A stretch of 64,000 bases of DNA, taken from the NCBI RefSeq assembly GCF_010093235.1, contig NZ_PDWP01000021.1, forward strand, positions 1-64,000. Reading direction: 5' to 3'. Below, in pieces: positions 1-8,382 of the stretch. Made by a program: the position numbers and the translations under genes. Numbering within the stretch: the first letter of the stretch is position 1; each line of letters starts with the position of its first letter. The stretch comes from Pseudoxanthomonas suwonensis (GTDB lineage: Bacteria; Pseudomonadota; Gammaproteobacteria; Xanthomonadales; Xanthomonadaceae). The notes under the pieces were generated by a model. That model saw only the letters and a list, made by a program, of their open reading frames with translations, was not told the DNA's origin and searched no databases.

Positions 1-289
1 CAAACTAAGTTGAGTTCTTTGTATAATGATCCACAACCCACCGATCCGTGCAGAGGGGAGCGCGAGGGCAGCGTCAGAGGGTATTAAGAGGCAGCCCCCG
101 CGGCCGGGGCAGCCCTCTCCTGACCGGACGCTCACGACGGCGTTGCTGCAATGCCCGTCCCGGCGTCCGGAACCGATCCCATGGCAAGCCAGGCCCGCGA
201 CGGGCGGCAACCGCCGCCTGTCGCCGCCAATCCCGCAGCGCCCGGCGCCCCTGGCCGCGCCGGTATCCTTTCCGCCTCCGGTGGAATGC
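1..289. other. Upstream region without a supported gene
   Basis: No convincing coding sequence is seen here. The first 30 bases are AT-rich and contain an exact TATAAT at 22-27, a plausible -10 element for the gene starting at 290, but its -35 would lie at or beyond the window edge. The in-frame extension of the downstream gene back to position 26 is rich in Arg, Pro and Ser and looks like untranslated leader. Confidence 0.45.
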
Positions 290-1453
290 ATGCCCGCTGA
301 CAGCACGGCCGCCCCGGTGGCAGCCACGGCCGCGCGCCCGCTCGCGGCCCCGCGCGCTGGTCGCATCGGCTCGATCGATCTCGCCCGCGGCCTGGCCGTG
401 TGCCTGATGATCGTTTCCCATGGCACCAACGGGCTGATGCCCTATGCCGACTTCCCCGACTGGGGCCAGGTGCCGGTCCACGCCCTGACCAAGTTCTCCT
501 CCTCGCTGTTCTTCATCGTCTTCGGCATCGCCCTGGCCGTGGCCTTCGTACCGAAGACCGGCGCCGCCGACTGGCCGCAGCGGCGCAACCACCTGATCCG
601 CCGCGGCCTGCTGGTACTGCTCTGGTACAAGCTGCTGACCGCGGTCGAGCTGTGGGACCGCGGCCCCGAGGCCGTGGTCGATGCGCTGCTGTACCGCTCC
701 TTCCCCTCGTTCGTGGAGATCCTCGGCTTCTACGCCATCGCCCTGCTGTGGATCCCCTGGCTGCTGCCGCTGTGGGCACGCACCCCCGCGCTGCTGCGCT
801 GGGCCAGCCCGCTGCTGGTGGGCGGACTGTGGTGGTGGATCTCCGGCCACTTTGACTTCGACAGCCGGCCGCTGCGCGCGATCCTGGTCGAGGACCACGA
901 GCTGTACACCTGGGGCCAGCTCTCGCGCCTGCCGCTGGTGCTGCTTGGCCTGCTGGTCGGCGGCCTGCTGCAGCGCTGGAACGGGGAGACGCGCGGCCGC
1001 CTGCTGCTGGCCGCCGGGATCACCGTTGCCGGCGCGGGCCTGCTGGCGGCTTTCGCCACGCTCGCGGGCAACGATGTGTACGCGGAACTGGTGGAGATCG
1101 GCCGCAACCACGGCAAGCATCCGCCCGGCCTGCTGTTCTCGCTGTTCAGTGTCGGCGGCGCGCTGGTGCTGCTGGGCCTGTGCGTGGCCGGCGGCAACGT
1201 ACTGGCGTCCTGGCTGCGCCCGCTGGCGATCGTCGGCAGCGACTCGCTGATGGCGTTCATCGTCCACATCTCGGTGATCTTCCTGCTGCTGCGCGGGACG
1301 TTCGGCTATTACCAGGCCGTGTCCTACGAGTACGCCCTGCTGCTGTCCGGTGGACTGATCCTCGTGACCGCGGCATGGATCGCGCTGTGGCAGGCCCTGC
1401 GCGCGCGCCTGCGCCAGGCCCGGGCGCACGGCCGGGACGCACATGCGGCATAG
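290..1453 (+). CDS. Multi-pass membrane protein, DUF1624/HGSNAT-like acyltransferase family
   Basis: About 387 residues with roughly ten hydrophobic segments. After a short Ala/Pro-rich N-terminus the first segment contains GSIDLARGLAVCLMIVSHG. This R-G-(5-6)-M-x-x-x-H arrangement is typical of DUF1624/acyltransferase-3-like membrane proteins (heparan-alpha-glucosaminide N-acetyltransferase relatives), which are thought to acylate glycans or envelope components across the inner membrane. I chose ATG 290 because the longer reading from position 26 has non-protein-like composition. The 3' end overlaps the next gene by 11 bp, suggesting coupling to the serine hydrolase behind it. The substrate cannot be told from sequence. 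Confidence 0.75.
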   Translation: MPADSTAAPVAATAARPLAAPRAGRIGSIDLARGLAVCLMIVSHGTNGLMPYADFPDWGQVPVHALTKFSSSLFFIVFGIALAVAFVPKTGAADWPQRRNHLIRRGLLVLLWYKLLTAVELWDRGPEAVVDALLYRSFPSFVEILGFYAIALLWIPWLLPLWARTPALLRWASPLLVGGLWWWISGHFDFDSRPLRAILVEDHELYTWGQLSRLPLVLLGLLVGGLLQRWNGETRGRLLLAAGITVAGAGLLAAFATLAGNDVYAELVEIGRNHGKHPPGLLFSLFSVGGALVLLGLCVAGGNVLASWLRPLAIVGSDSLMAFIVHISVIFLLLRGTFGYYQAVSYEYALLLSGGLILVTAAWIALWQALRARLRQARAHGRDAHAA

Positions 1454-2438
1454 GCACCGGCCAGCGCTGTTCCTGCTGCTGGTCCTGGCCGCGGTCATGG
1501 CCGCGGCCGCACCGCCACCGCGCGCCACCGCAGCCACCGGAACGGGGGAGCCGCCCTGGGCCGGCGGGCTGGAACGTAGGCTGCAGGCGATCGACGCATC
1601 CCTCGGCACGGCTGGCATCGGCGTCTACGTCCTGCACATGGAGCGCAACGAGTCCTACGGCTACCGCGCCACGGAGCCCTGGTACCTCGCGTCCGGGGTG
1701 AAGGTCCCGGTCGCCATTGCCGTGCTGCGCGAGGTCGAAAGCGGTGCGCTGTCGCTCGACACCCGCGTGGTGCTGCGCGCGGACGACTTCGTCGACGGGG
1801 CCGGCGCGACCAACCGCCACCGCCCCGGCGACGCGCTGCCGGTGTCCTGGTTGCTGGAGCAGATGATCGTGCACAGCGACAACACCGCCAGCGACGTCCT
1901 GATCCGCACGGTCGGCCTGCACGCGGTGAACCACGTGGCGGCCGAGCTGGTGGGCCCGGGCCTGCACATCACCACGCTCGCCGACGTGCGCCGCCTGGCC
2001 TATGGCCAGCTCCATCCGGATGCCGCGCGGCTGGGTTCGGCGGACCTGCTCGCGCTCGGCCGGGTTCCGGCCGGGCCGGCGCGGGTGCGCAGGCTGGCCC
2101 GGCTGCTGGACGTGCCGGTGGAACGGTTCCGCCGGCCCGACTTCGCCTCCGCCTTCGAGGCCTATTACGCCAGCGGCGCCAACAGCGCCCCGCTGTCCGA
2201 CTACGGACGGATGCTGGCGGCGCTGGCCGATGGCCAGGTGCTGCGGCCGGAGTCGACCAGCCACCTGCTGCAGGTGATGCTGCGCGTGCAGACCGGCCGG
2301 CGGCGCCTGCGTGCCGGGCTGCCGGGGGGCGTGGCCTTCGCCCACAAGACCGGTACCCAGTACCTGCGCACCTGCGACCTGGGGATCGCCATGCAGCCGG
2401 CGATCCGCCGGTGCGGCCGCGCCCGGCACGGGTGGTGA
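1443..2438 (+). pseudogene. Class A beta-lactamase-like serine hydrolase, C-terminus frameshifted
   Basis: 331 codons with a signal peptide (hydrophobic stretch at residues ~8-23) and the beta-lactamase/DD-peptidase signatures SGVK (SxxK), SDNT (SDN) and KTGT. It is a paralogue of the next gene. After KTGT the reading degenerates to Arg-rich sequence and stops at 2438. A different frame from about 2390 continues as homologous sequence (RPARVVIAACVRG...) to a stop at 2573-2575. That end would overlap the next start by 10 bp, exactly as expected for coupled genes. A single-base indel near 2388-2400 therefore removes about 60 residues including the last beta-strand and helix. It is either a real lesion or a sequencing error. 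The Glu of the class A omega-loop (ExxLN) reads ASGAN here. Confidence 0.75.
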
Positions 2439-2565
2439 TCGCCGCCTGCGTGCGCGGCACCGGCACCGCCGCCGGCGAACACGCCCTGCGCCGGATTGCC
2501 GCGGCCATCACCGACGCCGGGGTATTCGTGGACGCCCCGCCGCGACCCACGGTCTCGCCGCCGGC

Positions 2566-3660
2566 ATGGCCCTGAACCCCTGTTTCCGCCCTGCGCTCCT
2601 GGCCACGCTGGCCCTGCTGCTGGCCGGCTGCGGACGCCCGCCCCCCCCTGTCGCGGCTCCGGCCAACCCCGCGTCGCCGGCCTGGGTTGCCGCGCTGGAA
2701 CGGGAGGTCGGGTCGATCGACGCGACCCTGCCCGGCGACTTCGGCGCGTACGTGCGCCGCCTGGGACCGCCGGACGAAGCCGGCGAACTGGACCTGGGCA
2801 ATGGCCACGCCTGGTACCTGTCCTCGACCATCAAGGTACCGGTGGCCATTGCGGTGCTGGAGGCCGCGGACGCCGGCGACCTGTCGCTGGACGAGGAACT
2901 GGAACTGGCCGCCGGCGATTTCGTCGACGGCGTCGGCGACATGCTGCAGCACGCGCCGGGAGAGCGCTTCAGCATCGCCGCCCTGCTGGAGAAGTCGCTG
3001 CGGGACAGCGACAGCACCGCGACCGACATGCTGATCCGGCGCATCGGCGAGGAGCGCCTCAACGCGCGCGTCGCGGCCTGGACCGGCGAAGGCTTCGGCC
3101 GCATCACCCCCATCCGCCAGGTGCGCTATGACGCCTACGGCGCCCTGCATCCGAAGGTGGCCGGCCTGGACAGCATGCAGATGCTGGCCCTGCGCCAGGC
3201 CAAGGCCGGTGAACCGCGGCTGCAGGCCCTGGCGGACGCCCTGGGCGTGCCACGCGCGGAGCTCGGCGACGCCACCCTGGAACAGGTGTTCGAGGACTAC
3301 TACGCGCGCGGCCTGAACTCGGCGACCCTGCCGGCCTACGGCCGCCTGCTGGCGCGGCTGGCCGGCGGCGAACTGCTGTCGCCGCGCTCCACCGACCTGC
3401 TGCTCGGGCACATGCGCGCGATCAACACTGGCAGCCGTCGGATCCAGGCCGGCCTCCCGCCGGACGCGGACTTCGCGCAGAAGACCGGCACCCAGCTGCA
3501 GCGCGCGTGCAATGTCGGCCTGCTCGATCCCGGCCTGGGCCGCGACGGCGCCACCGTGGTGGTGGCCTGCGCCGAGCGCTTTGGCGAACTGGAGCAGGCC
3601 GAGCAGGCGTTCCAGGCCCTGGGCCGCGCGCTTGCCGATACGCTGACTGTGCGCGACTGA
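2566..3660 (+). CDS. Class A beta-lactamase-like serine hydrolase, lipoprotein
   Basis: 364 residues. The N-terminus is a lipoprotein signal with lipobox LLAGC, so the enzyme is probably anchored in the outer or inner membrane facing the periplasm. Catalytic signatures are STIK (SxxK), SDST (SDN position, with Ser replacing Asn) and KTGT near the C-terminus. The omega-loop segment reads ARGLN where class A enzymes have ExxLN, so the general-base Glu166 appears absent. This favours a penicillin-binding or peptidase-like role over fast antibiotic hydrolysis, which is inference. The start at 2566 overlaps the restored end of the upstream paralogue. The longer in-frame reading from 2311 is only the shadow of that gene. 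Confidence 0.8.
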   Translation: MALNPCFRPALLATLALLLAGCGRPPPPVAAPANPASPAWVAALEREVGSIDATLPGDFGAYVRRLGPPDEAGELDLGNGHAWYLSSTIKVPVAIAVLEAADAGDLSLDEELELAAGDFVDGVGDMLQHAPGERFSIAALLEKSLRDSDSTATDMLIRRIGEERLNARVAAWTGEGFGRITPIRQVRYDAYGALHPKVAGLDSMQMLALRQAKAGEPRLQALADALGVPRAELGDATLEQVFEDYYARGLNSATLPAYGRLLARLAGGELLSPRSTDLLLGHMRAINTGSRRIQAGLPPDADFAQKTGTQLQRACNVGLLDPGLGRDGATVVVACAERFGELEQAEQAFQALGRALADTLTVRD

Positions 3661-3782
3661 CACGCCCGGAAGCGGATTCGGGGCGGATGCACGCCACGGG
3701 GCGATCGACGATATTGGAGGCTGCCTGCGCAGCCCCGCCGTGGTCGCTGCCGGCCACCACACTTCCTTCGTTACGGATACGC

Positions 3783-4280
3783 ATGAGCGCCATCTCCCTG
3801 CGACCCGCCACGCCGGCGGATATCCCGCTGGTCCTGTCCCTGATCCGCGACCTGGCCGAGTACGAACGCCTCTCCCACGAGGTGGTCGCCACGGTTGCCG
3901 ACCTGGAGGCAGCGCTGTTCGGCCCGCGCCCGGCGGCCGAGGTGGTGATTGCCGAGTGCGACGGGCAGGCCGCCGGCTTCGCCCTGTTCTTCGTCTCCTT
4001 CTCGACCTTCCTCGGAAAGCCCGGCCTGTACCTGGAGGACCTGTACGTGCGCCCGGACTTCCGCGGCCGGGGCATCGGCCGCCGGCTGATGACCCATCTG
4101 GCCGCGCTGGCGGTGGAACGCGGCTACGGCCGCTTCGAATGGTCGGTGCTGGACTGGAACGCGCCGGCCATCGCCTTCTACCGCAGCCTGGGCGCGCGCC
4201 CGATGGGCGAATGGACGGTGCAGCGCGTCGACGGCCAGGCCCTGCAGGCGCTGGCCGCGCAGGCCAGCCAGGCCGGCTGA
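3783..4280 (+). CDS. GNAT-family N-acetyltransferase
   Basis: 165 residues starting MSAISLRPATPADIP, the usual beta-1/alpha-1 opening of GNAT proteins. The acetyl-CoA pyrophosphate-binding motif A is RPDFRGRGIGRRLM (R/Q-x-x-G-x-G/A) around residues 90-103. It is followed by the motif B segment with N-x-x-A-x-x-F-Y (NAPAIAFYRSLGA). Spacing and the YLEDLYV strand resemble diamine (spermidine/spermine-type) acetyltransferases, so a polyamine or other small amine is the likeliest acceptor. This is family inference, not proof. The longer in-frame reading from 3507 overlaps the preceding gene and is rejected. Confidence 0.85.
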   Translation: MSAISLRPATPADIPLVLSLIRDLAEYERLSHEVVATVADLEAALFGPRPAAEVVIAECDGQAAGFALFFVSFSTFLGKPGLYLEDLYVRPDFRGRGIGRRLMTHLAALAVERGYGRFEWSVLDWNAPAIAFYRSLGARPMGEWTVQRVDGQALQALAAQASQAG

Positions 4281-4341
4281 GCGCTCACGCACCGCCAACG
4301 CGCCTGCCAACAAGCTGGGCACGCCAAAGCGACGTGCCCGC

Positions 4342-5271
4342 ATGACCCGCATATCCCCCAACAAGCTGCGCCGGCACCTGCAGCGCCTGCAGGAAAGCCT
4401 GCCCGTGGCGCTGGTCAAGCGCTTCGTCGAGGCCGACCTGATGACCCAGGCCGCCTCGCTGTCGTTCTACACGCTGCTGTCGCTGGCGCCGCTGCTGGTG
4501 CTGCTGCTGTGGCTGACCGCCTCGCTGTATCCGCCGGCGCAGCAGTCGCTGGTCGACCAGATCGGCGCGCTGGCCGGCGAGCAGGCCGCGGTGGTGGCCG
4601 AGACCATCATCCGCAATGCCGATTCGCAGCCGGACGTGGGTTCGCTGGCCGGCCTGGCCAGTACCGGCCTGCTGTTCGTCGGCGCCACCGTGGTATTCGC
4701 CCAGCTGCAGGGCGCGCTCAACCTGATCTTCCGCACCGGCGGCGAAAAGCTCGGCGGCCTCGGCGCCTGGCTGCGCAAGCGGGTGTTCTCGCTGGGCGTG
4801 GTCCTGGCGCTGGGATTCCTGCTGATCGTGTCGATGATCGCCACGACCGCGCTGCAGCTGGTGTTCGCCCGCATCCCTTCGCTGCTGCCGGTGGTCGGCT
4901 ACGTGACCACCCTGCTGCTGTACGCGCTGGCCTTCGCCTTCCTCTACCACTTCCTGCCCGACCGCCGGGTCGACTGGCGCCAGGCCTGGCTGGGCGGGGC
5001 GATCACCTCCGGCCTGTTCGCGCTGGGCCGCTACCTGATCGGCCTGTACCTGGCCCAGGCCGCCCCGGGCAGCGCCTACGGCTCGATGGGCGCCCTGGTC
5101 CTGCTGCTGCTGTGGATGTACTACGCGGCCCTGGTGTTCTTCGCCGGGGCCCTGGTCACCGCGGTGATCGACGAGCGCATGCACGCGCGCCAGCGCCTGC
5201 GCCAGGCCGGGATCGGTGCCGCGCCTGCGCGCGCGGGTCGACCGGGCGGGGACACGCAGGCCGCGCACTGA
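4342..5271 (+). CDS. YihY/BrkB family inner-membrane protein
   Basis: 309 residues with six predicted membrane segments. Family landmarks are QAASLSFYTLLSLAPLLVL early, FRTGG in the middle and GSMGALVLLLLWMYYAALVFFAGA near the C-terminus. This is the BrkB/YihY family, once misnamed ribonuclease BN. Members are inner-membrane proteins implicated in envelope lipid transport and serum resistance, with no agreed biochemical activity. The C-terminal tail after the last helix is basic and cytoplasmic. It lies between the acetyltransferase and dnaG on the same strand. Confidence 0.88.
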   Translation: MTRISPNKLRRHLQRLQESLPVALVKRFVEADLMTQAASLSFYTLLSLAPLLVLLLWLTASLYPPAQQSLVDQIGALAGEQAAVVAETIIRNADSQPDVGSLAGLASTGLLFVGATVVFAQLQGALNLIFRTGGEKLGGLGAWLRKRVFSLGVVLALGFLLIVSMIATTALQLVFARIPSLLPVVGYVTTLLLYALAFAFLYHFLPDRRVDWRQAWLGGAITSGLFALGRYLIGLYLAQAAPGSAYGSMGALVLLLLWMYYAALVFFAGALVTAVIDERMHARQRLRQAGIGAAPARAGRPGGDTQAAH

Positions 5272-5362
5272 AGCCCTCCAGGGCGCCCCGGGGGGCCAAC
5301 GCCAGGCCTTGCCATGTCACGCGGACAGGGCCAAGAACGCGCGCGGATGGCATCCTATTGCG

Positions 5363-7084
5363 ATGGCCCGCCTGCCCGACGCTTTCATCGACGACCTGCT
5401 CGCACGCTCGGATATCGTCGAGATCATCGGTGCGCGGGTGCCGCTCAAGCGCAAGGGCCGCGAATACACCGCCCCCTGCCCGTTCCACGACGAGCGCACG
5501 CCCTCGTTCTACGTCTCCCCGACCAAGCAGTTCTACCACTGCTTCGGCTGCGGCGCCCACGGCACCGCGATCAGCTTCCTGATGAACTACGACCGCCTCG
5601 AGTTCCTCGACGCGGTCGAGGAACTGGCGCGACGCGCCGGCATGGAGATGCCCAAGGACACCCGCCAGGGCCCGCAGGACAACGACCTGCGCGACCAGTA
5701 CGCGGCGCTCGAGGCGGCGGCCCGGCTGTTCCAGCGCCAGCTGGCGGAAAACCCGCGGGCCCGCGCCTACCTGGACAGCCGCGGCGTCGACGCCGAGACG
5801 CGTGCCCGCTTCGGCATCGGCTACGCCGCCGACGGCTATTCCCCCCTGCTGGATGCGCTGGGCACGGACGAGCGCCGGCGCAAGCTGCTGGAACGCACCG
5901 GCATGCTCTCGCGCAACGAGCGCGGCAACGTCTACGACAAGTTCCGCGACCGGGTGATGTTCCCGATCCACGACCGCCGTGGCCGGGTCATCGCATTCGG
6001 CGGCCGCGTGCTGGACAAGGATGCCAGCCCGAAGTACCTCAACTCGCCCGAGACCCCGCTGTTCCACAAGGGCCGCGAGCTGTACGGCCTGTGGCAGGCG
6101 AAACAGGCCAACCAGAAGCTGGAGCGGCTGGTGGTGGTCGAGGGCTACATGGACGTGGTCACCCTGTACCAGTTCGGCGTGACCCAGGCGGTCGCGACCC
6201 TGGGCACGGCGACCACCGCCGACCACGCCGAGCTGCTGTTCCGCAATGCGCCGGACGTGTACTTCTGCTTCGACGGCGACGCCGCCGGCCGCCGCGCGGC
6301 CTGGCGCGCGGTGGAGTCGGTGCTGCCGCGGATGAAGGACGGCCGCCAGGCCTTCTTCCTGTTCCTGCCCGAGGGCGAGGACCCGGACACGATCGTGCGC
6401 AAGGAAGGAGCAGCCGGTTTCGATGCGCGCCTGGCCGAGGCCACGCCGCTGTCGCAGTTCTTCTTCGACGAGCTCGGCCGCGACATCAACCGCAACACCC
6501 TCGACGGCCGCGCGCGCCTGGCCGAACGCGCCCGCCCGCTGCTGGCGCAGCTGCCGGAAGGCGCCTTTGCCGACCTGATGCGCCAGGAGCTGCAGCGCCA
6601 GACCGGCGTCACCGCCACCCAGGCGGCCACGCCGCCAGCGCCCGCGCCCTCGCGCCGGGTGGTACCGGCGCAGAAGCGCAGCCTGGTACGCAGCGCGATC
6701 GCCCTGCTGCTGCAGCAGCCGTCGCTGGGCCTGCAGCTGGAGCGGCCGTACCGCTTCGACGCGCTGCGCGCGCCGGGCGTGCCGCTGCTGCTGGACCTGC
6801 TGGAAGTCGTGCACCAGCGGCCGGAAATCAGCACCGGCGCGCTGCTGGAACACTTCGCCGACCACGAGCAGGGCGAGGCCCTGCGCAAGCTCGCCGCGCA
6901 GCCGCTGCCGGGCGACGAGCAGAGCTGGGCGCACGAGCTGCACGACGCGGTGGCCCAGCTTGAACGCCAGACCCTGCAGCAGCGGATCGACGAGCTGCAG
7001 GCCAAGCAGCGCGCCCAGGGCCTGGACGAGACCGACAAGTACGAGCTGCGCATGCTGCTGCAGGTGCTGGCCGGCCGCGCCTGA
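5363..7084 (+). CDS. dnaG: DNA primase
   Basis: 573 residues, the normal DnaG length. The N-terminal CHC2 zinc-binding domain shows CPFHDERTPSF and CFGCGAHG (residues ~40-66), which recognises template. The central RNA polymerase basic core and TOPRIM domain show VVVEGYMDVVTL and FDGDAAGRRA, the acidic metal-binding clusters. The C-terminal helical domain (about residue 440 onward) binds replicative helicase DnaB. The enzyme synthesises RNA primers for lagging-strand replication. ATG 5363 (MARLPDAFIDDLL) matches the family start; an in-frame extension to 5216 overlaps the upstream gene and lacks similarity. Confidence 0.97.
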   Translation: MARLPDAFIDDLLARSDIVEIIGARVPLKRKGREYTAPCPFHDERTPSFYVSPTKQFYHCFGCGAHGTAISFLMNYDRLEFLDAVEELARRAGMEMPKDTRQGPQDNDLRDQYAALEAAARLFQRQLAENPRARAYLDSRGVDAETRARFGIGYAADGYSPLLDALGTDERRRKLLERTGMLSRNERGNVYDKFRDRVMFPIHDRRGRVIAFGGRVLDKDASPKYLNSPETPLFHKGRELYGLWQAKQANQKLERLVVVEGYMDVVTLYQFGVTQAVATLGTATTADHAELLFRNAPDVYFCFDGDAAGRRAAWRAVESVLPRMKDGRQAFFLFLPEGEDPDTIVRKEGAAGFDARLAEATPLSQFFFDELGRDINRNTLDGRARLAERARPLLAQLPEGAFADLMRQELQRQTGVTATQAATPPAPAPSRRVVPAQKRSLVRSAIALLLQQPSLGLQLERPYRFDALRAPGVPLLLDLLEVVHQRPEISTGALLEHFADHEQGEALRKLAAQPLPGDEQSWAHELHDAVAQLERQTLQQRIDELQAKQRAQGLDETDKYELRMLLQVLAGRA

Positions 7085-7124
7085 GCCTGACCGGTCCACG
7101 GCGGGCCACTCGCGCCGGCCGTGC

Positions 7125-7130
7125 TAGGAT
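7125..7130 (+). promoter_or_regulatory. Probable -10 box of the terC riboswitch transcript
   Basis: TAGGAT (4/6 to TATAAT) lies so that transcription would begin at about 7137, which coincides with the first paired base of the riboswitch aptamer. No clear -35 is visible. Confidence 0.4.
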
Positions 7131-7136
7131 GCGCGC

Positions 7137-7249
7137 CTCGAAGGGGAGTAGCCCCCAACGCTGGCGTCGTCATTACGGGTCCCTGGACCCCGGCGCAGCG
7201 GCAGGCCCAGCGGCCTGTGGGCAAGACCTTCGCCGTCCCGCGGCGAAGG
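7137..7249 (+). promoter_or_regulatory. yybP-ykoY (Mn2+) riboswitch with switching hairpin
   Basis: The leader contains both conserved yybP-ykoY signatures: GGGGAGTAGC at 7143-7152 and GCAAGACC at 7221-7228. Helix P1 forms between CGAAGG 7139-7144 and CCTTCG 7227-7232. The 3' P1 strand is also the left arm of a perfect 9-bp hairpin, CCTTCGCCG (7227-7235) with CGGCGAAGG (7241-7249), so the ligand-bound aptamer and the hairpin are mutually exclusive. No U-tract follows, so the platform may act on translation or Rho access, not by intrinsic termination. The family senses manganese and commonly controls TerC/Alx and MntP exporters; the gene downstream is TerC-family, which fits. Confidence 0.85.
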
Positions 7250-7534
7250 TGCATCCGTCCAACGATGCCACTCCACCGCGGCCCTGGAAACTCCGGAGCC
7301 CGCATCCCCATGCAGCAACACCCGCCCCACCCGACCGCGCCACTGCCCATCACCGGAGCACCCGGACGCCAGGGCATGAGGAAGGACCACGTCCGCACCC
7401 GCGGCAGTGACCACGTCCACCGCGGGGCGCGTGCCGCCAGGGCCGGCCGGTTCCTGGTATCCCTCCCGACCACGCCGACGCCGCCTGCACCCGCGGCGCG
7501 TCAGCCTCCGATTGCCTGACCCAAGCGAACCCAC
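7250..7534 (+). other. Long leader between riboswitch and terC
   Basis: About 285 bases between the switching hairpin and the terC start contain no convincing ORF and no terminator with a U-tract. A small potential hairpin (GCATC...GATGC, about 7251-7268) follows the riboswitch. Short ATG readings here lack ribosome sites and coding bias. Confidence 0.5.
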
Positions 7535-8281
7535 ATGGACGCCCTGCTCAATCCCGAAATCTGGATCGCCCTGGCCACCCTCACCGCGCTGGAACTGGTG
7601 CTGGGCATCGACAACATCATCTTCATCTCCATCCTGGCCGGCCGCCTGCCACCGGAGCAGCGCAACAAGGCGCGCAGGCTGGGCATCGCCGCCGCGGCGG
7701 TCAGCCGCCTGGGGCTGCTGTTCACCATTGCCTGGATCATCGGCCTGACCGCACCGCTGTTCGAGCTGTTCGGCCGTGCCTTCTCCTGGCGCGACCTGAT
7801 CCTGATCGGCGGCGGCCTGTTCCTGATCGGCAAGGCCACCCATGAGATCCACCAGAAGATCGAGGGCGCCGGGATGGCCGAGGAAGGGCCGAACCTGGCC
7901 CGCGCCGCCACCTCCTTCGGCGGCGTGATCCTGCAGATCATGGTGCTGGACATCGTGTTCTCGCTGGACTCGATCATCACCGCCGTCGGCATGGTCGACG
8001 AACGCTGGGTGATGGCCACCGCGATCCTGATCTCGATCGTGTTCATGATCGGCTTCGCCGGCCCGATCGGCGACTTCGTCGAGAGCCACCCCACGGTCAA
8101 GGTGCTCGCACTGAGCTTCCTGATCATGATTGGCCTGGTGCTGATCGCCGACGGCTTCGGCCAGCACATCTCCAAGGGCTATGTGTACGCGGCGATGGCC
8201 TTCTCCGTGTTCGTGGAGACGATCAACCTGTGGATCCGGCGACGGGAACAACAGGCCGCGGCACGCTCCCGCGCCGACTGA
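7535..8281 (+). CDS. TerC/Alx-family integral membrane protein, probable manganese exporter
   Basis: 248 residues with about seven membrane helices. The TerC signatures are visible: LVLGIDNIIFISILAGRLP at residues ~21-40 and the second acidic motif FSLDSIITAVGM. These membrane-embedded acidic/Asn motifs are thought to coordinate metal ions. Recent work links the family to Mn2+ efflux or metallation of exported enzymes, older work to tellurite resistance. The yybP-ykoY leader 5' of the gene supports a manganese role in this organism. The ribosome site directly before ATG 7535 is weak (CAAGCGA), consistent with regulated translation. Confidence 0.9.
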   Translation: MDALLNPEIWIALATLTALELVLGIDNIIFISILAGRLPPEQRNKARRLGIAAAAVSRLGLLFTIAWIIGLTAPLFELFGRAFSWRDLILIGGGLFLIGKATHEIHQKIEGAGMAEEGPNLARAATSFGGVILQIMVLDIVFSLDSIITAVGMVDERWVMATAILISIVFMIGFAGPIGDFVESHPTVKVLALSFLIMIGLVLIADGFGQHISKGYVYAAMAFSVFVETINLWIRRREQQAAARSRAD

Positions 8282-8382
8282 CCCGGCACCTTCCGCCCGG
8301 CGTTCCACCGGCGGGTACAGCCATTGCTTGCCGCCCACGGGTGGCCCGGCCAGAATCCGCCGGTCCATCCGAGGAGTCATCC

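Noticed and set aside
74-1618. 514-codon open frame antisense to the first membrane protein gene
   Set aside because: Gln/Arg/Ala-rich shadow of a real high-GC gene, with no motifs.
7121-7519. 132-codon ORF over the riboswitch region
   Set aside because: It overlaps the conserved riboswitch aptamer, has no ribosome site and no protein-like composition.
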